Made by a program: the position numbers and the translations under genes. From Zoogloeaceae bacterium (GTDB lineage Bacteria > Pseudomonadota > Gammaproteobacteria > Burkholderiales > Rhodocyclaceae), in contig JAIRLE010000133.1 in assembly GCA_031259605.1 (NCBI GenBank), positions 1 through 6,260 on the forward strand: a stretch of 6,260 bases of DNA. The letters run 5' to 3'. Under the pieces are notes generated by a model. That model had not been told where the DNA came from. It worked only from the letters and a program-made list of their open reading frames with translations, and ran no database searches. Positions 1 to 6,012 of this stretch are shown here, one piece after another (position 1 is the first letter of the stretch; the number at the start of each line of letters is the position of its first letter).

Positions 1-80
1 AGGGGGAGAAGGTGCCCGGAGGGCGGATGAGGGGGCGATTCACCCCGGAAATACGGTTCAGGATGATCTGCCCATCTCCC

Positions 81-94
81 GGCGCTAAAGCGCC
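81..94. repeat. Second short perfect palindrome
   Basis: GGCGCT (81-86) and AGCGCC (89-94) are exact reverse complements around AA. The palindrome sits one base from the larger one at 96-119, so the two could form tandem hairpins at the 3' end of the transcript. Confidence 0.6.
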
Positions 95-95
95 A

Positions 96-119
96 CCCTC
101 GCCCGCGAGCGGGCGAGGG
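96..119. repeat. Perfect GC-rich palindrome downstream of the last gene (possible terminator or mRNA 3'-end hairpin)
   Basis: CCCTCGCCCGC (96-106) and GCGGGCGAGGG (109-119) are exact reverse complements separated by two bases. A very stable hairpin could therefore form on either strand. It begins 23 bases after the ligase stop codon, where it could end or protect the operon transcript. No run of T follows on the minus strand, so it is not a classical intrinsic terminator. It resembles the palindromic core of dispersed GC-rich extragenic repeats in proteobacteria. Confidence 0.75.
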
Positions 120-142
120 AAACCCCTGGAGACGAGCAAGAA

Positions 143-1516
143 TCATGCGACTTCGATCAATTTTGTCTTCGCGCCGCTTCTCGGCAGACTGCCGAAAGGC
201 AGCACGGTGACGGCGGGGCGCAGCGAGAGCAATTCGCGGATGCGCTGCTCCAGCGCCTTGCCCAGCGCCGCCCATTCCGGTTCAGGCACGTTCTCCCCCG
301 CTTCGACGGCGAGTTTCAGGGGCGGAGTGACTTTCGGCGGCGGCGCGTCGAGCCGGATGCGCAGTTCGCCGGAGAGTCCCGGCAAGAACTGCTGCACGAC
401 TTTCTGGATGGCGGCGGGATAGACCTTGGCGCCTTTCACCATCAGCATGTCGTCGGCGCGCCCGATGATTTCCATGCGCACGCCGAAATGCCCGCAACCC
501 GGACATTCGCCAACGCGCAATCGCAGGATATCGCCGGTGGCGTTGCGGAAGGCGGGTGAGGCTTCGTATTCCAGCCCGGTGTGGATGGCTTCGCCGACCG
601 CGCCATCCTTGATTTCCAGCGGTTGCCGGGTTTCTGGATCGACGAGATCGTAGCGAAAGCAATAATCCTCGGCCATGTAGTGCATGCCGTGGGCGTCTTC
701 CGAATCGCAGGTGATGGTGCCGTTGTGCCAGGCGCCGCCTGTCATGTCGAACGTCTGCGCGCCGAAATGCTCGCGCACCCGCGCGCGAAAAACAGCCTGG
801 CTGCCGCCGGGTTCGCCGCAGACGACCAGGGTTTCGATGCCGAGCGCGCCTACGGGCTTGCCGATTTCGCCCGGAGCGCGTTCGATCAGTTGATTGGCCA
901 TCGACGGCGTGGCGAACAGGACGCGCGGGCGGGTCAGTTCGATATAGCGCAGGATTTTCGGCACGCCGCCTTCCGCGCCGACTGCGACCGGCCTTGCGCC
1001 GTAGACTTCCAGGGCTTGTATATAGGTGATGCCCGCAAGCCACAGCGATAACCCGAAGGCATGAAACGTCGTCTCTCCGGGGCGGATGCCCGCGACGCGG
1101 AACATGCGGCCCAGCACTTTGTAGGTGATCTCCAGATCCTTCCTGCTGAAGACGTAGAAGGTCGGCGTACCCGTGGTGCCGGAAGTCGCGGCGAGGTGGA
1201 TGGCGGCCTCGGGCTTCGCGGTCAGATGCAGCCCCAGTGGATGGCCGTAGCGTTTGAGCGATTCATCCTGGGAATCGCGGTGGCGCGTCTTGTCGAGAAA
1301 CGACGGAAGCCGCCGGAAATCAGCCAGGCTTTTGATGTCCTCGGGCGCGGTGATGCCCGCTTCCAGGAAACGCTGGCGGTAATAGTCCTCGTTTCTCCAG
1401 ACGTAGCGGATCTGTTTCTTGAGTTTTTCCCAGCGCAACATATCGAGCGCCGCCAGGTATTCGGCGGGGTCGCGCGTGTCGATGCCGGTGTAGTCCAGGA
1501 TGTTCGTGTCGTTCAT
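143..1516 (-). CDS. Phenylacetate-CoA ligase (PaaK)-like AMP-forming acyl-CoA ligase
   Basis: The 457-residue product belongs to the ANL adenylating superfamily, in the PaaK-like subgroup (usual length about 430-460). Such enzymes activate a carboxylic acid with ATP and transfer it to coenzyme A. The phosphate-binding loop is AATSGTTGTPT (109-119), GEPGG is at 234-238 and DMTGGAWHNG at 257-266. TGDILRL (327-333) holds the ribose-binding aspartate. The hinge region GRADDMLMVKGAKVYP (352-367) corresponds to PaaK's GRSDDML-x-x-RG-x-x-x-FP. LPRSGAKTK (444-452) near the end carries the probable catalytic lysine. A CPGC pair (338-341) precedes the hinge, as in many PaaK-type enzymes. It lies last in the gene row, 22 bp after the aldehyde dehydrogenase, where it could activate that enzyme's product. 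An aromatic acid is the default guess, but the substrate pocket cannot be assigned by eye. The frame stays open well upstream, but the ATG at 1516 has a good ribosome binding site and the family N-terminus. Confidence 0.9.
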   Translation of the reverse strand: MNDTNILDYTGIDTRDPAEYLAALDMLRWEKLKKQIRYVWRNEDYYRQRFLEAGITAPEDIKSLADFRRLPSFLDKTRHRDSQDESLKRYGHPLGLHLTAKPEAAIHLAATSGTTGTPTFYVFSRKDLEITYKVLGRMFRVAGIRPGETTFHAFGLSLWLAGITYIQALEVYGARPVAVGAEGGVPKILRYIELTRPRVLFATPSMANQLIERAPGEIGKPVGALGIETLVVCGEPGGSQAVFRARVREHFGAQTFDMTGGAWHNGTITCDSEDAHGMHYMAEDYCFRYDLVDPETRQPLEIKDGAVGEAIHTGLEYEASPAFRNATGDILRLRVGECPGCGHFGVRMEIIGRADDMLMVKGAKVYPAAIQKVVQQFLPGLSGELRIRLDAPPPKVTPPLKLAVEAGENVPEPEWAALGKALEQRIRELLSLRPAVTVLPFGSLPRSGAKTKLIEVA

Positions 1517-1521
1517 GTCGT

Positions 1522-1527
1522 TCCTGC
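1522..1527 (-). promoter_or_regulatory. Ribosome binding site of the PaaK-like ligase
   Basis: On the minus strand GCAGGA lies five bases before the ATG at 1516. It is the clearest Shine-Dalgarno match among the genes in this window. It decides the ligase start against the much longer open frame, which runs back through the aldehyde dehydrogenase gene. Confidence 0.7.
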
Positions 1528-1538
1528 GGGGATGAAAA

Positions 1539-3017
1539 TCAGAGTCCGGCCACCCAGAGGGTTTTGAGTTCCAGGTAGTCGAGAATGCCGTGGCGCGAGC
1601 CTTCCCGTCCCAGGCCGGAAGCCTTGACGCCGCCGAAGGGCGAGGCTTCCGAGGTGATGACGGGGGTATTGGCGGCCACCATGCCGTATTGCAGGCCGCG
1701 CGCGACGCGAAAGAGGCGGCCAATGTCGCGGGTATAGAAATAGGAAGCCAGCCCGTATTCGGTATCGTTGGCCAGCCGCACAGCTTCGGCTTCGTCGGCG
1801 AACGGTTGCAGGGCGACCAGGGGGCCGAAGATTTCCTCGCGCAATATCCGCGCGCCGGGCGCGGCATGGGTAATGACAGTGGGTTCAAAGAACAGTCCGC
1901 CGCGCGTATGCGGTTTTCCGCCGGTGAGGACGCGCGCGCCGCCTGCCGCGGCATCGGCCACCAGCGCCTGGAGGCGTTCCAGCGCCCGTTTGTCGATGAG
2001 CGGCCCGACCTGGGTATCGGGGGAGAGGCCGTCGCCGACGACAAGCGCCGCCGCTTCTTTTGCGAAGCGCTCGGAAAAGGGCGCAAACAGGCGCTCCTGC
2101 ACCAGGATACGATTGACCGCCACGCAGACCTGTCCGGCGTTCCTGAATTTGGCGGCGATTGCGCCTGCCACGGCGGCTTCCAGATCGGCGTCATCGAAGA
2201 CGATGAAAGGCGCGTTGCCGCCCAGTTCCAGCGTCACCTTCTGTACCCCATGAGCTGCCTGGGCGAGCAGGAGTTTGCCAACTCGCGTAGAGCCGGTAAA
2301 AGAGATTTTACGGATATGCGGATGCTGACTGAATATCTCGCCGATGCCGACAGGTTCGCCCAACACCACATTGAATACGCCTGGCGGAAAACCCGCCCGG
2401 TGGGCGAGTTCCGCCAGGGCCAGCGCGGAAAAGGGCGTTGCTTCCGCCGGCTTCAGGATGAGGGAACAACCCGCGGCCAGCGCCGGGGCGGCCTTTCGGA
2501 CGATCATGGAAGAAGGAAAATTCCAGGGCGTGATGGCGGCGCAGACGCCCACGGCTTCCCGAAAGACCAAAAGGCGCTGGTCGTCTTGCGGCGGCGGGAT
2601 GATCTCGCCATAGACCCTTTTGCCTTCCTCGGCAAACCATTTGGCGAAGGCCGCGCCGGAGCGCGCCTCGGCGCGCGCTTCCGCAAGCGGTTTCCCCTGT
2701 TCCAGCGTCATGATGCGGGCAAGGTCTTCGACGTGTTCGAGGATGAGGTCGTGCCATTTTTCCAGAATCTCGCTTCTCGCCTTGGCGGGCAGGGCGCGCC
2801 AGCCGGGCAGGGCGGCTTCGGCGGCGGCGACGGCCTGGTGCGCGTGTTCGGGCAGGAAGGTCTGCACACTGCCCAGATACGCTCCGGTGGCGGGATTCGT
2901 GATCTCCAGGGCAGGGCCGCCGCCTTGCGTCCATTGACCGTTTACATAGGGCCGATGGCGCAGGAGGCAGGGATCCTGGAGGGAGAAGGCGCGTGTTGCG
3001 AAATGGGTAGAATTCAT
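1539..3017 (-). CDS. NAD(P)-dependent aldehyde dehydrogenase, succinate-semialdehyde dehydrogenase-like
   Basis: The 492-residue product has the complete aldehyde dehydrogenase fold and active site. N166 lies in TPWNFPSS, K189 in ILKPAEATPFSA, the nucleotide-binding turn in FTGSTRVGK (240-248), the general base E264 in LELGGNAP, and the nucleophile C298 in RNAGQVCVAVNR. EEIFGPL (394-400) and SPFGGVKASGLGREGS (459-474) place it near the GabD/succinate-semialdehyde dehydrogenase branch. That branch usually has a second cysteine two residues after the nucleophile; here it is alanine (C-V-A), so the true substrate may differ. It probably oxidises the aldehyde made by the upstream GMC enzyme. The ATG at 3017 was chosen because it begins at the usual family N-terminus. 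A TTG at 3101 in the same frame would add 28 residues of unlikely sequence covering the intergenic gap. Neither start has a good Shine-Dalgarno sequence. Confidence 0.93.
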   Translation of the reverse strand: MNSTHFATRAFSLQDPCLLRHRPYVNGQWTQGGGPALEITNPATGAYLGSVQTFLPEHAHQAVAAAEAALPGWRALPAKARSEILEKWHDLILEHVEDLARIMTLEQGKPLAEARAEARSGAAFAKWFAEEGKRVYGEIIPPPQDDQRLLVFREAVGVCAAITPWNFPSSMIVRKAAPALAAGCSLILKPAEATPFSALALAELAHRAGFPPGVFNVVLGEPVGIGEIFSQHPHIRKISFTGSTRVGKLLLAQAAHGVQKVTLELGGNAPFIVFDDADLEAAVAGAIAAKFRNAGQVCVAVNRILVQERLFAPFSERFAKEAAALVVGDGLSPDTQVGPLIDKRALERLQALVADAAAGGARVLTGGKPHTRGGLFFEPTVITHAAPGARILREEIFGPLVALQPFADEAEAVRLANDTEYGLASYFYTRDIGRLFRVARGLQYGMVAANTPVITSEASPFGGVKASGLGREGSRHGILDYLELKTLWVAGL

Positions 3018-3104
3018 CGTAAAACAAACTCTGGTTTGAAACCCATGCGGCGGTTCAGTTGTCCTGAGACCATGAACAGGTTCTGAAAAATCCTGGCGCA
3101 AGCC
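3018..3104 (-). other. 87-bp gap with overlapping inverted repeats upstream of the aldehyde dehydrogenase
   Basis: This is the only sizeable gap inside the gene row, and its ALDH-proximal part is richer in A and T than the coding DNA around it. Two inverted repeats overlap at 3025-3043. One is CAAAC-TCTG-GTTTG (3025-3038, five-base arms, four-base loop) and the other is GGTTT-G-AAACC (3033-3043). They end eight bases before the ATG at 3017, over the expected ribosome-binding region. They could be a small operator or alternative RNA hairpins controlling translation of the dehydrogenase and ligase. The arms are short, so chance is possible, and I see no convincing promoter boxes. Confidence 0.35.
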
Positions 3105-4703
3105 TCAAGCCGCCTTGGCTGCCGCCAGGATCGAATCGGCGGCCTTCTCGGCGATCATGATGGTCGGCGCGTTGGTGTTGCCGGAGATGAGCGTCGGCAT
3201 GATGGAAGCGTCGATGACGCGCAGGCCGGAAAATCCATGCGCCCGGAGTTCGCTGTCGACCACGGCATCCTTGTCCTGTCCCATCTTGCAGGTGCCGCTG
3301 GGGTGATAGAGTGTCTTACCGTGGTTGCGGGCGAACTCGAGCAACGCGCCGTCGCTTTCGGTTTCGGCGCCGGGTTCCGTTTCCGCGGCGATGAACGCGG
3401 CAAGGGCGGGCTGGGCGGCAATCCGGCGGGCGTGGCGCAAACCTTCGACGATCGTCCGGCAATCGTGCGCGCTGGAAAGATAGGCCGGACGAATGGGCGG
3501 CGCGACCAGCGGGTCGGAATGCTCGATCAGGATTTCTCCCCGGCTTTGGGGGCGCAACTGGCAGACGCCGCAGGTCAGCCCCGGCGCACGTTCCACCGCT
3601 CCAGTCTCGAAATTGAAGGTGCCGGGCATGACGTGAAACTGGATGTCGGGATGCTCCGGTTCTTTTCGGGTCGGCAAGAAGGCGTTGATCTGCGAAGCGC
3701 TCACGGTCAGGAGGCCACGGCGAAAGAAGGCGTAACGCAATGCTTCCCGCACGGCTCGCCAGCCGCGGCTGGCTTCATTGAACGTTTCTACGCCTTGGAT
3801 GCGGTACGTCAGGCTCACCATGTAATGATCCTGGAGATTTCTGCCTACGCCCGGCAGGTTTGCCTGTACTGGAATGCCCAATGCCTGTAGCCGGGACGCT
3901 TCTCCAATGCCGGAATGCTGGAGCAACGCGGGCGAACCGATCGCGCCCGCGCTGACGATGATTTCTTTTGCGGCATCCAGAGTCTTCTCCTGATTCCGGT
4001 GACGGACGAGGATTCCCTTGGCGCGACGCCCCTCGAAAAGCAGACGCAAGGCCTGGGTGCGGGTAAGAACATGCAGGTTGGGACGTTTTCTGGCCGGACG
4101 CAGGTAGGCATTGGCGGTGCTGCTGCGAATGCCGTTTTTCACGGTCATTTGAAAATAACCGACGCCTTCCTGAATGTCCCGGTTGAAATCCTCGCGCAGA
4201 GGAAAGCCCGCCGCCTGGGCCGCGGCCAGATAGGCTTCGCAAAGCGGATGACGAGCGGAAGGATCGCAGACATGCAGCGGCCCGTCCGCGCCATGCCAGT
4301 CGTCCTCGCCGCGCGCCTGGTTTTCCGCCTTGCGAAAGTAGGGCAGCACGTCCGTCCAGCCCCAGCCGGAATTGCCCAGATCGCGCCATTCGTCATAATC
4401 CCGCGCCTGTCCCCGGATGTAGAGCAGGCCGTTGATGGCCGAGGATCCGCCCAGCACCTTGCCCCTCGGCCAGAGAATGCGGCGATTGCCGGAGGAGGCT
4501 TCCGGTTCGGTGTGATAAAGCCAGTTGCCGCGCGGATGGGCGCGGTTCCAGACGTAGCCCACGGGAATGTGAAACGAGGGATGCCGCCCCTCGCCTCCGG
4601 CCTCCACCAGGGCGATTTGGTGGCGGCCATTTGCGGAAAGGCGATTGGCGAGCACACAACCCGCGCTGCCGCCGCCGATGATGATGTAATCGTAGGAAGA
4701 CAT
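3105..4703 (-). CDS. GMC-family FAD-dependent alcohol dehydrogenase (choline dehydrogenase-like)
   Basis: The 532-residue product is a full-length GMC oxidoreductase, which oxidises an alcohol to an aldehyde and passes electrons from FAD to an acceptor. The N-terminal Rossmann motif is YDYIIIGGGSAGCVLANRL (4-22), with E34 in VEAGG as the likely ribose-binding acid. Signature 1 is GKVLGGSSAINGLLYIRG (81-98) and signature 2 is GAIGSPALLQHSGIG (253-267). The C-terminal catalytic pair is H467 in YHPSGTCKMG and N511 in ISGNTNAPT. Relatives of this length include BetA and AlkJ, usually peripheral to the membrane and feeding the quinone pool; this one has no export signal. Overall similarity to choline dehydrogenase does not establish choline as substrate, and nothing else here belongs to betaine synthesis. 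The ATG at 4703 lies 9 bp after the iron-sulfur gene's stop and directly precedes the nucleotide-binding strand. No Shine-Dalgarno sequence is evident, so translation may depend on coupling. Confidence 0.93.
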   Translation of the reverse strand: MSSYDYIIIGGGSAGCVLANRLSANGRHQIALVEAGGEGRHPSFHIPVGYVWNRAHPRGNWLYHTEPEASSGNRRILWPRGKVLGGSSAINGLLYIRGQARDYDEWRDLGNSGWGWTDVLPYFRKAENQARGEDDWHGADGPLHVCDPSARHPLCEAYLAAAQAAGFPLREDFNRDIQEGVGYFQMTVKNGIRSSTANAYLRPARKRPNLHVLTRTQALRLLFEGRRAKGILVRHRNQEKTLDAAKEIIVSAGAIGSPALLQHSGIGEASRLQALGIPVQANLPGVGRNLQDHYMVSLTYRIQGVETFNEASRGWRAVREALRYAFFRRGLLTVSASQINAFLPTRKEPEHPDIQFHVMPGTFNFETGAVERAPGLTCGVCQLRPQSRGEILIEHSDPLVAPPIRPAYLSSAHDCRTIVEGLRHARRIAAQPALAAFIAAETEPGAETESDGALLEFARNHGKTLYHPSGTCKMGQDKDAVVDSELRAHGFSGLRVIDASIMPTLISGNTNAPTIMIAEKAADSILAAAKAA

Positions 4704-4712
4704 GGGAAAGAT

Positions 4713-5645
4713 TCAGGCAGCAAGAAAAGAGGGTTCATGGGCGCGTTCCCGCGTCTCCTGCGGATGCGCCAGGGGAATGCGGGAGATGCGGGGAATGCGG
4801 TCGGCGCAGGGCAGCCAGGTAAGGCAGTGGCCGCAGGAGTGGTAGCCCCAATCCTTGAAGAAATCGCCCACCACGTCCCGTCCCTGGACGACGCAACGGC
4901 TGTTGTCGCGCCAGTTTCCGCCGAATTCCGCGCCGATGGCGCGCGCCGGGCGGCGGGGAACGCAAGCGCCGCATTTGCCCAGCGAAGGGTAGGGACAGTA
5001 TTCGTAAATTTCCCGATAAGGGCGCGGCGTGGGCGGCAACGCCAGATCGGTGATGACGCTGCCGATGCGTCCGGCGCAGCCCAGGACGGTAATCAGCGCG
5101 CCGTGGATGCCGAAGCTGCCGATGCCCGCAATGAAGGCGGCATGACGTTCCGACCACGTGGGAATCATGCCGACGGTTTGGTATTGCGCCTCGTTGCTCG
5201 GCGCAATGCCTTGTCCGCCGTGTTTTTCCAGAAAGCGGATCAGCGCGCGGCGCAGCGCGTTGTTGAAGACTTCCCCGTTGCGGCGTCCTGAAACCCAGGC
5301 AAGCGAGGGCATGGAGGATTTCTTGGGATAGCTTTTGCGCACGGCCTGGTTGTAGGGCAGGAACCAGGAAACGACCGATTGCGCGCCGGGCAGCCATTCC
5401 CTGGGCGAGCGGTGCAGCGGGCCGACCACGCCGGGCGTCTTCAGTTGCGTGAAAAGCGGGTCATCGGCGGCGGCGACGCCCAGGAGCGGCGCGTCCCAGA
5501 TGCGCAAACGCTCGCCTTCCGGCAGGGCGTTCCTCGGATCTTCCTCCACGAAGCGGCGCGCGAAACCGGAAAGCCGCGCCCACGTCAGCGTTTCTCTGGG
5601 CGCGGCGGGGTCGAGGAGGTAGGCGTATTCGCTTGCGGCGTTCAT
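4713..5645 (-). CDS. 4Fe-4S protein, epoxyqueuosine reductase (QueG)-like superfamily
   Basis: The 310-residue product resembles the short QueG-like iron-sulfur proteins related to epoxyqueuosine reductase and the reductive dehalogenase catalytic domain. The central block WSERHAAFIAGIGSFGI (about 164-180), followed by LITVLGCAGRIGSVITD (184-200), is the conserved core. A cysteine-rich C-terminal region has C217, C225, C228, C251, C271, C274 and C280. The ending CGHCLTWLPCADRIP (271-285) matches this family's C-G-x-C-x5-PC pattern. In a normal member the first motif reads C-x2-C-x3-C-P; here it is C225-G-A-C228-V-P-R-R232-P, so arginine replaces the last cysteine. There is no twin-arginine signal and no membrane segment, which argues against a respiratory reductive dehalogenase and for a cytoplasmic protein. 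It is unlikely to be the tRNA-modifying QueG itself, given its different motif spacing and catabolic neighbourhood. The substrate is unknown. The start at 5645 is set by the ATGA overlap with the preceding gene. Confidence 0.82.
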   Translation of the reverse strand: MNAASEYAYLLDPAAPRETLTWARLSGFARRFVEEDPRNALPEGERLRIWDAPLLGVAAADDPLFTQLKTPGVVGPLHRSPREWLPGAQSVVSWFLPYNQAVRKSYPKKSSMPSLAWVSGRRNGEVFNNALRRALIRFLEKHGGQGIAPSNEAQYQTVGMIPTWSERHAAFIAGIGSFGIHGALITVLGCAGRIGSVITDLALPPTPRPYREIYEYCPYPSLGKCGACVPRRPARAIGAEFGGNWRDNSRCVVQGRDVVGDFFKDWGYHSCGHCLTWLPCADRIPRISRIPLAHPQETRERAHEPSFLAA

Positions 5646-6007
5646 GGCGCGTTCATGCCGATGGTGGAACGGGCGAAATCGTAGGCGTTCCAGACCTGCA
5701 ATTGCGCCCAGATGCCGTCCAGCAGTTTTTCCGCCCGTTCGCGCGGCGTCTCGCCCGCCCGCAGGCGAGTGGCTTCTTTTTCGGGGAAAAGCTCGCCCTC
5801 GATGAAATAATAGGCTTCCCCGCGCACGGGCGATGTCGCGTCCCGCAGCGAGGCCGTGCGATCCGTCTTGCGCACCGACAGCACCTTTTTTCGATCCGGG
5901 CGGTATGCGCCGTGATTGACCTGCAACAGGTAATCTGCGATGGCGTCCCGCGCGGAAGGGTAATCCAGCGGGATGCGGGGAACGGGCGCTTCCGATGTCA
6001 TAGGCAT
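5642..6007 (-). CDS. Hypothetical protein, 121 aa, coupled to the iron-sulfur protein gene
   Basis: I do not recognise this protein. It is 121 residues, with no cysteine, no signal peptide and no hydrophobic segment long enough to span a membrane, so it is probably soluble and cytoplasmic. The central part is charged and basic (DRKKVLSVRKTDR, about residues 38-50). It is followed by an aromatic-acidic stretch, EAYYFIEGELFPEKEA (about 64-79), and a helix-like C-terminal region with W100 and W106. The ATG at 6007 is chosen because it sits 5 bp after the upstream stop with GAG four bases before it; an in-frame ATG two codons later (6001) is nearly as plausible. Its stop overlaps the next start as ATGA, so the two products are probably made together. 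By context it may be a small subunit or accessory protein of the iron-sulfur protein, which is inference only. Composition matches its neighbours, and the tight packing supports it being a real gene. Confidence 0.7.
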   Translation of the reverse strand: MPMTSEAPVPRIPLDYPSARDAIADYLLQVNHGAYRPDRKKVLSVRKTDRTASLRDATSPVRGEAYYFIEGELFPEKEATRLRAGETPRERAEKLLDGIWAQLQVWNAYDFARSTIGMNAP

Positions 6008-6012
6008 TGAAC

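Larger units (their letters stand above)
1..142. repeat. Gene-free region with a dispersed-type GC-rich extragenic repeat, apparently cut by the window edge
   Basis: No credible gene lies here. Bases 1-35 (GGGGGAGAAGGTGCCCGGAG onward to GCGGATGAGGGGG) have the purine-rich arm typical of a common proteobacterial intergenic repeat. In that repeat a palindrome of the CCCTC...GAGGG type is followed by GGAGAAGGTG and then GATGAGGG. The palindrome belonging to this arm would lie left of base 1. The palindrome at 96-119 looks like the core of a second, less complete copy. The small inverted repeat GCCC-GGA-GGGC (14-24) lies inside the arm. The repeat family is recalled from general experience and not matched against a database. 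Confidence 0.5.

Noticed and set aside
12..422. A 136-codon plus-strand open frame at the left edge
   Set aside because: It runs through the palindromic repeat region and then antisense to the ligase, with low-complexity sequence and no recognised motif.
1517..2194. An N-terminal extension of the ligase frame reaching back over the aldehyde dehydrogenase gene
   Set aside because: The added residues are Arg/Pro/Ser-rich and overlap a well-supported gene in another frame. The ATG at 1516 has a Shine-Dalgarno sequence and matches the family start.
1590..3086. A 498-codon open frame on the plus strand opposite the aldehyde dehydrogenase
   Set aside because: It lies wholly antisense to a gene with a complete active site and shows no recognisable domain. 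Long antisense frames are expected in GC-rich coding DNA.
3077..3095. A weak CAGG...CCTG inverted repeat after the GMC stop, considered as a terminator
   Set aside because: The arms are only four bases with a long loop and there is no following T-run in the direction of transcription, so it is not a credible terminator.
3105..4703. Reading the GMC and ALDH genes as a choline-to-betaine (betA/betB) pair
   Set aside because: The ALDH resembles the succinate-semialdehyde branch more than betaine aldehyde dehydrogenase, and there is no BetI regulator or choline transporter. A CoA ligase would serve no purpose in that pathway.
3915..5291. A 458-codon plus-strand open frame opposite the GMC and iron-sulfur genes
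   Set aside because: It spans two real genes on the other strand and their junction, has low-complexity Arg/Ala/Gly-rich composition and no family motif. It is a shadow frame.
4713..5645. Annotation of the iron-sulfur protein as a respiratory reductive dehalogenase (RdhA)
   Set aside because: It lacks the twin-arginine signal, the usual RdhA length of about 450-500 residues and a neighbouring RdhB membrane anchor. Only superfamily-level similarity is visible.
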